Source: Bacillota bacterium | Lineage (GTDB): Bacteria > Bacillota > Clostridia > Acetivibrionales > DTU013 | DNA: 64,000 nucleotides | Direction: 5' to 3' | Assembly (NCBI GenBank): GCA_023412665.1 | Contig: JAEZCA010000043.1 | Location: 3,609 to 67,608 of the forward strand | Shown here: positions 17,836 through 27,352 of the stretch, one piece after another | How the letters are laid out: each line of letters opens with the position of its first letter | Numbering within the stretch: the stretch's first letter is position 1 | The notes under the pieces: generated by a model | What the model was told of the DNA's origin: nothing | Databases searched by the model: none | What the model saw: only the letters and a program-made list of their open reading frames with translations | Made by a program: the position numbers and the translations under genes

Positions 17836-18795
17836 ATGCAGCTGCCTAAAGGCTCAGGTCTGGAAGTCCTGGATAAGCTTGCCCGCAGGAGCATTAAATA
17901 TTATTCCGACTTACTTCAGTCGGATCGTTTCAGAGAAAACCTCCTCCCAGCTTTAAAAAATCTGCCGCCTATTGAGCTGCCATCGCTAAGCAGTCTGAAA
18001 AGGCCTGTAGAATCACTGCTAAAAGGGCTCAGCAGTATTACTGCGCAGTTTAATGCAAAGCCGGAGAAAACTGACTACAACGCTGTCGTCAACAGCTTCC
18101 TGCCTCCGGGTGCAAGGCTGATAAAGCCGCAGTATCCAGAAAATGCAGGCGAAATACAGTTTGCTGATCTTGACGGGGACGGGCGGAGCGAGTTGATCAC
18201 TTCGTTCATGACAGGTGACGGTATCAGGACGCTGGTGCTGAAAAAAGATGAGGTCCAGTGGTACAAGATGGCTGAGATCAGCAATCCTGAATTCACAGAC
18301 CTGCATTACCGCAACAATGCCGACATCTCAGGAGACGGAAAATCAAGTCTGCTGCTGGGACTCGTTTCGGGGCAGCAGGACCGGACACTTGCAGCATACT
18401 CTGTATCTGATGGGGGCTCAAAAAAAATCTTCAGCAAGAAATATGACAAGCTTGAACTGGTCAGGACCGGGAGTGCTTCGGGTCACACAAAAGAAGCCTG
18501 TGCTTTGTGGCGTGAAACAGCACCCGGCATTTTCGACATCGATCTGGTGCACTGGAACGGCATAGACCTGGAGAGTCTTGACAAAACACGCTATCTTGCT
18601 GGCAAAGTTCTTCCCTACTATATCAGAAAGCTCAGACAATATCCCGATGATACGACAAGCTGGTACAATCTTGCAGATACATTCCTGAAGGCCGGAGACA
18701 GGGCAAGAGCTGAGAGAGCAGTAATGTATGGCCTCAGTCACAATCCCGACCCGGTAATAAAGGAAAGGTTCTCGGAGCTTCAGAGACAGCTTTGA
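17836..18795 (+). CDS. FG-GAP/VCBS-like and TPR-like protein, unknown function
   Basis: 319 residues. Two calcium-binding-like loops occur in a beta-repeat region (FADLDGDGRSELITSF, ADISGDGKSSLLLGL), typical of FG-GAP/VCBS propeller blades, and the C-terminus has a TPR-like helical pair (WYNLADTFLKAGDRARAERA). No signal peptide or membrane segment is obvious. It heads an apparent operon with the gene at 18842, tgl and the SpoVB-like flippase, which points to a sporulation or spore-coat role (inference). ATG 17836 follows AAAGGGG. Confidence 0.6.
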   Translation: MQLPKGSGLEVLDKLARRSIKYYSDLLQSDRFRENLLPALKNLPPIELPSLSSLKRPVESLLKGLSSITAQFNAKPEKTDYNAVVNSFLPPGARLIKPQYPENAGEIQFADLDGDGRSELITSFMTGDGIRTLVLKKDEVQWYKMAEISNPEFTDLHYRNNADISGDGKSSLLLGLVSGQQDRTLAAYSVSDGGSKKIFSKKYDKLELVRTGSASGHTKEACALWRETAPGIFDIDLVHWNGIDLESLDKTRYLAGKVLPYYIRKLRQYPDDTTSWYNLADTFLKAGDRARAERAVMYGLSHNPDPVIKERFSELQRQL

Positions 18796-18841
18796 AGAAC
18801 CCGGCAAAAAGCTGCAGGTGTTCGAAAGGGGATGGTGGCAT

Positions 18842-19915
18842 ATGACCGGCATGCAGGACGCACTGCTTGACAACATCAGGATCAGCAATGGTCCTGACAG
18901 CTTGAGAAGCTATTTTCATGAACTGCTTCACACAGACCGCCAAAAGCTTCTTGTACTGCTAAATGACCGAAATCTCAGATTTCGTTCATTATACATTTTA
19001 AAACAAGATATTGCTGCGAATTCTCTTACGGAAAAGCTGCCCTCTGTGTATAGAAAGGCACTGGAGATAGCAGATGTCCTGACTGATAAAACTGGTTCAG
19101 GCCACACTGCAGGGCCATATCGCAGGACTGGTGCATGGACATTTGGAAAGGTGCGTGCAATGTCGTCGGCATCGATGCCAGGCCGGAAATTTTCAAAAAT
19201 TGTAAAAAGCATGCGTCAGGAAATGAAGGAAACTTTACCTGCGCTTGAATGGATCGTCGAAACAGGCTGGGACAATGAGCATCTCCGGGCGGAATACGAA
19301 CTGCTTCTGGAACGATGTACAGCCCTGCTCCTGAAGGACTTCAGACAAGGCTCCCTCCTGCCTGCTGTTGCCGAAACCATCTTTGACAGGAACAGGCAGG
19401 GAAAGCTGATCCACAATCTGGTATGGGCATTTTTCGAAGCCTGCGATCCAGACAGCCTGTATTTGATAGCTCAAAGGCTGAACTCTGTGGACAGCAACGA
19501 TACAGCGCTGGCAAGAAAGCTTTTGTGCTTTATACCGGGATTGGAAGAAGCAACCGGCACTGCAGCATATTTCAAGGCCATGCAATGGCTCTCTGAAAAC
19601 AGGCCATTCCTATGCTATACGGGTGAGACCATGCAAATGTGTAGAAGACCTGTCTACTATACAGTGTCACATGAGGCAAAGTACCTTTGCCGTCCGTTAT
19701 CAGCCGACAGTGGAAAGCCTCTGTCCCCATTGCAGGATAATGAATTGAAGCTGCTCACAGACTTCAGGGAAATGCCGGAATCAGTGCGGCAACAGCTGGC
19801 CGACTTCTCTTGCATGCTCCACCGAAGGGATATCTATCAATGGACTTCATGGATCAGGCTTCCTGTCGTCAGGCAGGCAGAGGCAGTATCTGAAATCACG
19901 GGGGGATCGACATGA
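18842..19915 (+). CDS. hypothetical protein upstream of tgl
   Basis: About 357 residues, largely helical by composition, with no recognised domain, signal peptide or membrane segment. It lies 46 bp after the FG-GAP-like gene and overlaps tgl by 4 bp (ATGA), so it is translationally coupled to the transglutaminase. ATG 18842 lies just behind a GGGGATGG stretch. A spore-coat function is an inference from position only. Confidence 0.6.
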   Translation: MTGMQDALLDNIRISNGPDSLRSYFHELLHTDRQKLLVLLNDRNLRFRSLYILKQDIAANSLTEKLPSVYRKALEIADVLTDKTGSGHTAGPYRRTGAWTFGKVRAMSSASMPGRKFSKIVKSMRQEMKETLPALEWIVETGWDNEHLRAEYELLLERCTALLLKDFRQGSLLPAVAETIFDRNRQGKLIHNLVWAFFEACDPDSLYLIAQRLNSVDSNDTALARKLLCFIPGLEEATGTAAYFKAMQWLSENRPFLCYTGETMQMCRRPVYYTVSHEAKYLCRPLSADSGKPLSPLQDNELKLLTDFREMPESVRQQLADFSCMLHRRDIYQWTSWIRLPVVRQAEAVSEITGGST

Positions 19916-20670
19916 TAAAGTTTGCAGACGGCGAGCATGATCTGAAAGCCATTCTCGACAGGTACAGGAATGGAAGTCCTGAATATGAGTTTCTAAGTAT
20001 ATTAATGGACAGCAGCCATGTATATATTTACTCTTCGGTGGAGGAGCTCATTTTTGAGACCGATATGCGCCGACATATCATCGACGCGTCTATTGCGCTC
20101 AACAGAGGCAGAATGGCATTCCGCACATTTCAGGAATCCAAATGCAACGAGGAATTTTGGAACAGAAGAGTGGACGGAGGCTTCGTACTCAAGCCGGGTG
20201 TCAAACCCTCCGAGGCAGTCGGAGACATTTTCGTCAATACACGCCTGTATGGCACGGAGTGTGCTACCGCCATTGTTATCATATTCTACAAGGCTGTCCT
20301 GGATTCATTTAAGGCAGACCTTTTTGATACCGCTTTCAAGGAGATCGTACTTATGAACTGGCGCGACATGGACGAACTGATGAATATATCGACCTACCGC
20401 GGGCTGCCCGACTATGTACCGGGCGATTGCAGGTATGTAAGGAATCCGGACGTGAACCCGCTAACACCCGAGTGGCAGGGGGAAAATATCATCAATCTCG
20501 GAAACGGAAGATATTACGGTCACGGTATCGGTATCGGCGATGTCGATTATTTCATCAGAGCGCTCAACCAAAACAGGGTCGAGGGCTCACAGGTTTCGGC
20601 CTATCTGATGGACTCCGCCACACGGCCCGATTTCAAGGGTTTGTATAGTTACTGGAAAAATGCTTCATAA
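19912..20670 (+). CDS. tgl: protein-glutamine gamma-glutamyltransferase (spore coat transglutaminase)
   Basis: 252 residues, close to Bacillus Tgl (about 245). The catalytic Cys is C117 in YGTECATAIVIIFYKA, matching Cys116 of B. subtilis Tgl; PGDCRYVRNPDVNP and GNGRYYGHGIGI are further family blocks. The enzyme forms epsilon-(gamma-glutamyl)lysine crosslinks between spore coat proteins in the mother cell. The start overlaps the preceding stop (ATGATAA). A SpoVB-like gene follows 29 bp downstream. Confidence 0.93.
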   Translation: MIKFADGEHDLKAILDRYRNGSPEYEFLSILMDSSHVYIYSSVEELIFETDMRRHIIDASIALNRGRMAFRTFQESKCNEEFWNRRVDGGFVLKPGVKPSEAVGDIFVNTRLYGTECATAIVIIFYKAVLDSFKADLFDTAFKEIVLMNWRDMDELMNISTYRGLPDYVPGDCRYVRNPDVNPLTPEWQGENIINLGNGRYYGHGIGIGDVDYFIRALNQNRVEGSQVSAYLMDSATRPDFKGLYSYWKNAS

Positions 20671-20699
20671 TTAGCGCAAAACCTGAATAGCTTTTACTT

Positions 20700-22256
20700 A
20701 TGAGAAGATTATCAACAGCCAATATCAGCGGTTCCCGGATATGGGGACACGTAGACAAGTTTTACAGGGATTCCCTGCTGCTGACCCTGTCCAATATGGC
20801 AACAGGCATCATTGCCTTTGTCTTTTCCATCATATTGTCCAGAAAGCTCGGAGCTGAAGGTCTGGGTCTATATGCTCTGGTAATGCCTGTCTACGGGCTT
20901 TTGCTGTGCATTACCACAGACGGCATCATAACAGCGATTTCAAAGATATCGACGATATATTTCAGCCGAAAGGAATATAAAAATCTTAACCGGACACTCA
21001 GCTCCATTTTTGTGTTGACCGCCTTCTGGGCTGTCCTCATTGCTCTGATGGTGCTTCTGTTTCACAGGTCGATCGCAGTCCATTTTGTCCGGGATGCACG
21101 AGCCGCAGGCGCACTGATGGTCCTTTCGCCGGCTCTGGTCTTTGTGCCCCTTTCTGCTGTTATAAAGGGTTATTTTTATGGCATGGGTCAGTTCAAGATA
21201 ACCGCCTCTGTCGATATCCTCGAAAAGATCCTCAGAGTAATAATATTGCTTGGGGCCATTGCCCTGCTCCGGCCTGAAAGCGTGGCAGGAACTGTCGCCA
21301 TAGCTTCTTTTGCGCTGGCATTGGGAGAAATGATAAGCTTTTTGACATTGTTTGTCTGCTACAAGGTCAAAAAAGCCGGATTCAAAGGAAACAGCAGCAT
21401 TAGATCCAAGTCAAGGATACAGCTGGTTTTTGATGTGCTGGTCATATCCGCTCCGCTGTGTGTGAATGGGGTCCTGTCATCGATAATATCCACCGTGTCT
21501 GCGCTGATCCTGCCGCGAAGACTGATAGCAGCCGGCTTTTCCTACAGGGATGCCCTTGCGCTCATCGGCAGATTCGGAGGTATGGCGCTCAACATTTCAA
21601 CACTGCCATTCATAATAATCGGTTCCATGCTCACAGTCCTGGTCCCTGAGGTTTCGCTCAATATCAGCAAAAAGGATTACTGGTCGGCCGAGGAAAGGAT
21701 AGCACAGGTCATGAGGATATCCTGTATAATCGGTATATCCACCGCCATCGTGTGCATGGTCATCCCTGAAACCCTCGGCAGGCTTTTCTACCAGCGGAAC
21801 GATCTTGGTGCGTTGATACGTTTTTCAGCACCCATCTGCCTCATCAGCTTTATATCCTCCCCCACCTTCGGTATACTCAATGCACTGGGGAAGCAGAACA
21901 TATTACTAAGAAATTCACTGATAAACTCATTGCAGAGCCTTGTCCTGACGACTATACTAGCCGGGATACCTGCGCTGAACATATATGGCTACGGCCTGTC
22001 CATAATGCTTACATCGATCACTTCATTCGTATTGAATATAAAAGAGATAAAAAAGATCTGCGAGATCAAAATCAACCTGCAGGATATCATATTGCTCATG
22101 CTGGCGGGCATTGCAGCATGGCTCGCAGCACTTGCCGCAGGGAATCTGCTTGGAGCCGCGCCGCCGTCCATACGTGCCGCTGGTATCGTCACAGCCTGTT
22201 TTGGCGTTATGGCAGGGCTTTATTCCATCGGGTTCAAAGGGAGGGCTGAGACCTGA
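20700..22256 (+). CDS. spoVB: SpoVB-like MOP/MATE-superfamily polysaccharide (lipid-linked) flippase
   Basis: 518 residues with about 14 membrane segments. SNMATGIIAFVFSIILSRKLGAEGLG at the N-terminus (seen in part) and LIGRFGGMALNISTLPFIIIG are typical of SpoVB-type MOP flippases, which are needed for spore cortex peptidoglycan and are thought to flip lipid-linked precursors. The location after tgl supports a sporulation role. The ribosome binding site is weak, suggesting coupling to tgl. The 3' end overlaps the convergent kinase gene by 23 bp, leaving no room for a terminator. A second, less SpoVB-like family member lies at 40761. Confidence 0.82.
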   Translation: MRRLSTANISGSRIWGHVDKFYRDSLLLTLSNMATGIIAFVFSIILSRKLGAEGLGLYALVMPVYGLLLCITTDGIITAISKISTIYFSRKEYKNLNRTLSSIFVLTAFWAVLIALMVLLFHRSIAVHFVRDARAAGALMVLSPALVFVPLSAVIKGYFYGMGQFKITASVDILEKILRVIILLGAIALLRPESVAGTVAIASFALALGEMISFLTLFVCYKVKKAGFKGNSSIRSKSRIQLVFDVLVISAPLCVNGVLSSIISTVSALILPRRLIAAGFSYRDALALIGRFGGMALNISTLPFIIIGSMLTVLVPEVSLNISKKDYWSAEERIAQVMRISCIIGISTAIVCMVIPETLGRLFYQRNDLGALIRFSAPICLISFISSPTFGILNALGKQNILLRNSLINSLQSLVLTTILAGIPALNIYGYGLSIMLTSITSFVLNIKEIKKICEIKINLQDIILLMLAGIAAWLAALAAGNLLGAAPPSIRAAGIVTACFGVMAGLYSIGFKGRAET

Positions 22257-24768
22257 ACTGCATTACAAAGGCAGCACCCGTGCCTGTTTCAGGCTTTTCC
22301 GCCCATATCCTGCCCTTCATTTCGGTCATATAGTTTGCACAGCTGTGAAGTCCGAATCCATGCCCGGTAGTTTTTGTAGTAAAGCCGTAGGCAAAAATAC
22401 TTTCAAGTTTTCCCGCTTCTATACCGGGACCTGTATCACTGATACGTATATAAACGCTTTCATTATCGTTTGTCACCTCAATAGTCAGTACTTTATCAGG
22501 GGTCTGACCATGCTGCATAGATTCCACTGCGTTTTTTATTATATTGATGAGTATGTGGAGCAATTTGGTTTTCTGGGCCATGGCCTTGACCTGCCTGTCA
22601 TATTTCCTGACAACCTGTACGTTGTTGTTGTCAATTATATTGTGGTTCATTTTCAGCGCATCCTCCAAAGCGGGAATGATGTCCATCAGCTCCAGATTCG
22701 ATCTGATACCTTCAAAGCTCTGCTGCGTGTTGATGATATCCTCGATAAGTCCGGTCTTGCCCAGCATTCTGTCAGCATATTCCTTCAGCCTGCTCTGCAG
22801 CAGCTTGAATGACTCGCCCAAGGAAAGATAATACTGCATCAAAAGCCTGCCTTTTGGATCACTGCTGATAAATTCATCCAGTTGTTCGAACTTGCTCTCC
22901 AGCATATTATTGGCTCTTTTCAGATCATATACGCAGCTGCCCTTTATATAGCCTTCAAGGGCCTGGTAAGTAACATTGATGCTGTTCATTATATTCGCTA
23001 TGTTGTGAAGTATTCCCGTGGTGTCCGACATACCTTTTTTATGGGCCTTGTCCATCAGCTTTCTATAGCTGCGGTCCAGCTTTTCAAACAGTATGGTGCT
23101 GTTGAGGGCAATACTGATCAAAATGCTGAGGTTACGGATGATCCTTACGTCCTTTATACGGGTCTCAAATACACAAAAACCCAAAAATTGATCACCCTGA
23201 TACAATAAATGCGCCATAAGGAAATGCGGGACATCACCATCAAAACTAATATCCTCCAGACACTGAGAACCGCTTTTATTGTATGACTGCTGATTCGAAA
23301 CACGCCTGCCGTCCCTGAATATAAACTCAGGATAATAATCATCAGGGAGGCCTTTTCCCTCTCTGTCATTAAAGAGATAGAGCCAGCAGCTGTCTATACC
23401 CAGAATGGGCAGGTTTGTTTCCAGTGTTTTCAGCAGGCTCTCCACACTGAAGTTGGTCAGCAGTATCTTCCCAGCCTCTCTCAGAGCATGCTTCTGCTTG
23501 CTGTATTCTACATCCTTGCGGAACCACGCATTAGAGAGCCTGTTTTGAAGAATCACCTGCATCTGATAAAACATATTGTCGGCCCATGCCGGTTTTTCCA
23601 TAGAAGTGCCTGCATATGCAAGGAAATAAGGCATCAGCAGTTCCCGGAAGACAATGGCTATGTGCTTGAATTCCCTGAATTCATCATAAAACTGTACCTT
23701 CCTGAGCATCATTTCGAATTTCATAAGAAAGGCACTATATTCACCCTTATAAAAAGCTTCTCTGAACGATTCAATCAATACACTAGCCTCAGCCGCGTCA
23801 AATGGTGTCAGCTCCGTAATGCTTCCGGTGATCCCTTTGAGCATGTCTTCATCAAGGTCTTCAAACCTTATTCCGGAATAAGGTATGTCACCAGTTTCCA
23901 TAGAAATCGCCGATTGGGGGACACATCCGCAGGAACTGCGGTAGATCACCTTCCCCGGGACTATTGTTGCAGACGGCGCCTCTCCTTTAGTCAGCAGTGC
24001 ATTCATTACTTCGCAGGCATGGAACCCAAGCTCCTTCCATGGGAAATATACCGTTGTAAAGGCCGGCATTGAAAACCTGCCGGTCTCACCGTCCTCGTAG
24101 CTTGTCACTGCTATGTCGTCAGGAACCCTAATACCCCTGCGCTGTAGCGAATTGACTATCTGGAAGGTCTCCTCGTTATAAAGCGAAACTATTGCTTCGG
24201 GGTACAGTTTTCTCTCATCAAGAAGTACCTCCACAGCTCTCCTGCCTCTCTCGCTTTGGTCAAGGCCTGACAGCTCCTCATGGCTGACAAAAAACTGGGG
24301 ATCGTATATACCATAGCTGTTCATGACATCAAAAAACACATTTGTTCTGTCATCAGGTCTGCTGGGTGCAATGAAAGCTATCTTCCTCATGCCGTGAACA
24401 CTGATAAGGTGCTCTATTATTTCAACGACATATCTTCGGCCTGGAAAATACACACCGGATAAGTTTGGAATATGGACACCGACACTAACCATCGGTATAC
24501 CCTTTAAGCTTTTAAAAAACTCACTGTTGTAGGCGATGCGATCCCATCCCAGAAATATCAGCCCGTCGAGCCTGAACTGCCGGATCAGCCGGATATAGAC
24601 ACTCTCATGGTATGGGTTTGATGCAGTTTCCTGGCAGTGGAAATGGCTGAAACGTATAATATCCATATTGTGCTGACATGCAGAGTCCAGTATGCCCTTT
24701 GTCAGCAAATTGTGATACTCGTCATAGGAATCCTCATCAATAAAACCTATTCTATATTTCTGTTCCAT
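22234..24768 (-). CDS. soluble LacI-like periplasmic-binding-fold sensor histidine kinase (B)
   Basis: About 844 residues and no membrane segment. The N-terminal 280 residues form a LacI/PBP1-type ligand-binding domain (RIGFIDEDSYDEYHN, HGMRKIAFIAPSRPDD, VTSYEDGETGRFSMP, ending in SCGCVP) without a DNA-binding headpiece. A helical/GAF-like middle follows, then an H box (LHNIANIMNS, His about 588), an N box (IINIIKNAVESM), DTGPGI and GFGLHSCANYM of an HATPase. It should sense a small cytoplasmic ligand and autophosphorylate. It follows its paralogue by 18 bp, with GGAGG before ATG 24768. The likely partner is the receiver protein at 27353. Confidence 0.78.
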   Translation of the reverse strand: MEQKYRIGFIDEDSYDEYHNLLTKGILDSACQHNMDIIRFSHFHCQETASNPYHESVYIRLIRQFRLDGLIFLGWDRIAYNSEFFKSLKGIPMVSVGVHIPNLSGVYFPGRRYVVEIIEHLISVHGMRKIAFIAPSRPDDRTNVFFDVMNSYGIYDPQFFVSHEELSGLDQSERGRRAVEVLLDERKLYPEAIVSLYNEETFQIVNSLQRRGIRVPDDIAVTSYEDGETGRFSMPAFTTVYFPWKELGFHACEVMNALLTKGEAPSATIVPGKVIYRSSCGCVPQSAISMETGDIPYSGIRFEDLDEDMLKGITGSITELTPFDAAEASVLIESFREAFYKGEYSAFLMKFEMMLRKVQFYDEFREFKHIAIVFRELLMPYFLAYAGTSMEKPAWADNMFYQMQVILQNRLSNAWFRKDVEYSKQKHALREAGKILLTNFSVESLLKTLETNLPILGIDSCWLYLFNDREGKGLPDDYYPEFIFRDGRRVSNQQSYNKSGSQCLEDISFDGDVPHFLMAHLLYQGDQFLGFCVFETRIKDVRIIRNLSILISIALNSTILFEKLDRSYRKLMDKAHKKGMSDTTGILHNIANIMNSINVTYQALEGYIKGSCVYDLKRANNMLESKFEQLDEFISSDPKGRLLMQYYLSLGESFKLLQSRLKEYADRMLGKTGLIEDIINTQQSFEGIRSNLELMDIIPALEDALKMNHNIIDNNNVQVVRKYDRQVKAMAQKTKLLHILINIIKNAVESMQHGQTPDKVLTIEVTNDNESVYIRISDTGPGIEAGKLESIFAYGFTTKTTGHGFGLHSCANYMTEMKGRIWAEKPETGTGAAFVMQFRSQPSL

Positions 24769-24786
24769 AACAATGTCCTCCATCCC

Positions 24787-27351
24787 CTATGAAAACCTGA
24801 GAATAAAGGATGCCCCCTTCTCCTGCCCATCGCTTTGGGCATGGATCGTTCCGCCCATATCCTCCATATATCTGCTGCAGCTGTACAGTCCGTAGCCGGA
24901 ACGGCCTTCCTTGGTGGAAAATCCATATTCAAATATCCTGTCAAGATTGCCATTAGGGATTCCTCTGCCGTTATCAGTTATCTTGAGATACTTTCCGGAG
25001 CCGTCCGTATATGTTTTAATCAAAATCCTTTTATTACCCGAAGAAGAACTGCTCATTGCATCTCTGGCATTAGAAATTATATTGAAAATGATAAAGAACA
25101 ATTTCGCTCGGTGAACCAGAGCCCTGAATCCGGGCTCATACTCCCTGTCCACCGTGATCGACTGCCTTTCAAAGGTATCCTGGTTCAGTTTGAGAGCATC
25201 CTCTATTATGGGCTCCAGCAAAAGCTCCTCAAGCTTCACATCGATCCCTGCATAGCTTTGTTGTGCCGCAACGGCATCGTTGATAGTAGTGATTTTCGAT
25301 CTGAGCCTGTTCATATTCTGAACAAGCTGCAGCTGCAGCTTTTCCGCAGCATTGCCAAGCCTCATATAAAACTGCATGAGCTTTTTGCCTCTGACATCCC
25401 GGCTGATGAATTCTTCAAGCCGATTTATGTTGTCTTCCAGAAGGCTCCCGGCCATGACGATATCGTCGAACAGTTGTGATCCGGCGCTCTCCTCTAACAA
25501 ATGAAGTGAGACATTCATACTGTTCAAGGTATTTCCTATGCTGTGCAGTATATTTGCGGCAATATCAGCCATTCCTTCCTTTTGTGCATGCTCGACCAGT
25601 TTCCTGTAAGCCTGGTCCAGCCTGTTCAGGAGCACGATCCCATGCAGCGCCGTACTGATATTGGTTGACAGGGTCTGATAGAAAATCTCGTCAAGCGGCC
25701 CCGCTCCCTGGCTGAATAGCGCAAATCCCATTATTTCATCTGTGACATGGAGTAAATAGGCCAGCGAAACCTGCCCGATCCCGTCGGAACGAATCATGGC
25801 CAGCTGATTTTTCAGGCTGTTTGCTTTACCGGGTGTCTCTTCCATTTTACCGTTCACATATTTGAAAAGAAGAACACTGTGGTCAAAAAGATTCTCTTCG
25901 ACATCAGATCCGGTAAAGATCGAGTTTGATATAAAAATACAGCAACCGCTGATATTAAGCATTTTAATGCCGTATACAAGCGAGTCGATAAGATGCTGCA
26001 GCGTGAAATTCAAAAAAAGCTTCTGATTCATGATTTGCAGTCCCTGATCAATCATCCTTGCCTTGAGCACCTCCACTCCATGCATGCATGCAGCCTTTTC
26101 GCTGACAAGAGCCTGCAGCTGCATAAACAGACTGCCGGACCACAGCATTGTTTCGGTATCAGACAGCAGATATGGGTATAAGAGATTCCTTATGTCAGTG
26201 GCAAGTTCATTTATCCTGGGTTGTTCCCTTACATTTCTGAGTTGTTTTTCAGCTTCCTTGAGAAAGATCATATCGTCCTTCTTTTTTAATGCAAGAAGAA
26301 ATGAATCAATAATATTCTCAAAACACACGCCGCTTCCATTGTACATGGTATAAAGCGTACGTACGATATCTCCTGTCTCTTGCGGGGTCATGCTCCCGAT
26401 CCCGCGGGTCAAAGAACAGGCGCGCCCCGGATCCGCCGGCCTTACATAATACGGAAGACACCCGCAGGATTCTCTGCATATTATCCTGCCGTAGCCGGAC
26501 AATTCCGTCTCCATAGGTATGCTTCCTTCAGTCACAAGCTTCGACAGCTTCTTGCAGCCCTCATAGCCAAGCTCCTTCCAGGGAAAATACACGGTAGTGT
26601 ATCCCGGATAGGAGTACTTTGCAAAATCGCCCTCCTCGTAGCTGACAACGGCTATATCTGCAGGTACACTGAGATTTCTTGCATTCAGCTCGGTGATGAT
26701 AAAGCCCGTATCATTGTAATTCAATGAGATAACAGCCTGGACATCAAGCTTCCTCTCATCTAGCAGGATCTCCACAGCCCTGCTGCTTCTCTCCCTGTGC
26801 TGCTCAATGCCAGAAGGCAGCACATCGTTTCCGACATAAAGCTGCGGGTCATATATGCCGCATTCTCGCATGATGCGTTCATAGGCATCCCTTCTGTTAT
26901 CCTCTCTGTAATGCTCGATATAGGCTATTCTTGTTAAATGGTGAACCTCAATAAGGTGGCGTGTTATTTTTGCAATGAATTCGTCTCCTGTGAAATAAAC
27001 CGAAGGGATATCTTCGAATATCGTGCCAAGGCTTAGCAAAGGAATCGAGCCGAAACGCCTCATGAAATCTTCATGATTGTACATCGCTCCGGCCTGGGTC
27101 CAGCCGAGGAAAAGTAATCCGTCAAGATCGTACTGCTGTATGTGGTCCAGTACCATATCCACCTGGTGGGAAAATTTGTACGCTATATGGGAGGAATAGT
27201 AGCCGAACCTGATGATATCAATATCCAGTTCCTGAGCAGCCTCCGATATACCCTCCAGGATCAGGTTGTGATAATCATTGTCCATGTTTTCATCAAGAAA
27301 GCCGATGGTGTATCTTCTTTTGGGCGAAACAGAACCAATGCGGTTATCCAT
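24787..27351 (-). CDS. soluble LacI-like periplasmic-binding-fold sensor histidine kinase (A)
   Basis: About 854 residues, paralogous along its whole length to the next gene. LacI-like sensor domain (TIGFLDENMDNDYHN, HHLTRIAYIEH, VVSYEEGDFAKYSYPGYTTVYFPWKELG in part, ending in SCGCLP), a helical/GAF-like middle, H box LHSIGNTLNS (His about 603), N box NIISNARDAM, then DNGRGI and GYGLYSCSRYM. No membrane segment or DNA-binding domain. The ATG at 27351 has AGGAG upstream and lies one base from the stop of the GGDEF gene, so the three genes are one operon. Ligand unknown; sugar-like ligands are usual for this fold. Confidence 0.78.
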   Translation of the reverse strand: MDNRIGSVSPKRRYTIGFLDENMDNDYHNLILEGISEAAQELDIDIIRFGYYSSHIAYKFSHQVDMVLDHIQQYDLDGLLFLGWTQAGAMYNHEDFMRRFGSIPLLSLGTIFEDIPSVYFTGDEFIAKITRHLIEVHHLTRIAYIEHYREDNRRDAYERIMRECGIYDPQLYVGNDVLPSGIEQHRERSSRAVEILLDERKLDVQAVISLNYNDTGFIITELNARNLSVPADIAVVSYEEGDFAKYSYPGYTTVYFPWKELGYEGCKKLSKLVTEGSIPMETELSGYGRIICRESCGCLPYYVRPADPGRACSLTRGIGSMTPQETGDIVRTLYTMYNGSGVCFENIIDSFLLALKKKDDMIFLKEAEKQLRNVREQPRINELATDIRNLLYPYLLSDTETMLWSGSLFMQLQALVSEKAACMHGVEVLKARMIDQGLQIMNQKLFLNFTLQHLIDSLVYGIKMLNISGCCIFISNSIFTGSDVEENLFDHSVLLFKYVNGKMEETPGKANSLKNQLAMIRSDGIGQVSLAYLLHVTDEIMGFALFSQGAGPLDEIFYQTLSTNISTALHGIVLLNRLDQAYRKLVEHAQKEGMADIAANILHSIGNTLNSMNVSLHLLEESAGSQLFDDIVMAGSLLEDNINRLEEFISRDVRGKKLMQFYMRLGNAAEKLQLQLVQNMNRLRSKITTINDAVAAQQSYAGIDVKLEELLLEPIIEDALKLNQDTFERQSITVDREYEPGFRALVHRAKLFFIIFNIISNARDAMSSSSSGNKRILIKTYTDGSGKYLKITDNGRGIPNGNLDRIFEYGFSTKEGRSGYGLYSCSRYMEDMGGTIHAQSDGQEKGASFILRFS

Positions 27352-27352
27352 A

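Noticed and set aside
22111..22812. 233-codon plus-strand frame following the SpoVB-like gene
   Set aside because: It is antisense to the histidine kinase HATPase domain and has no family similarity.
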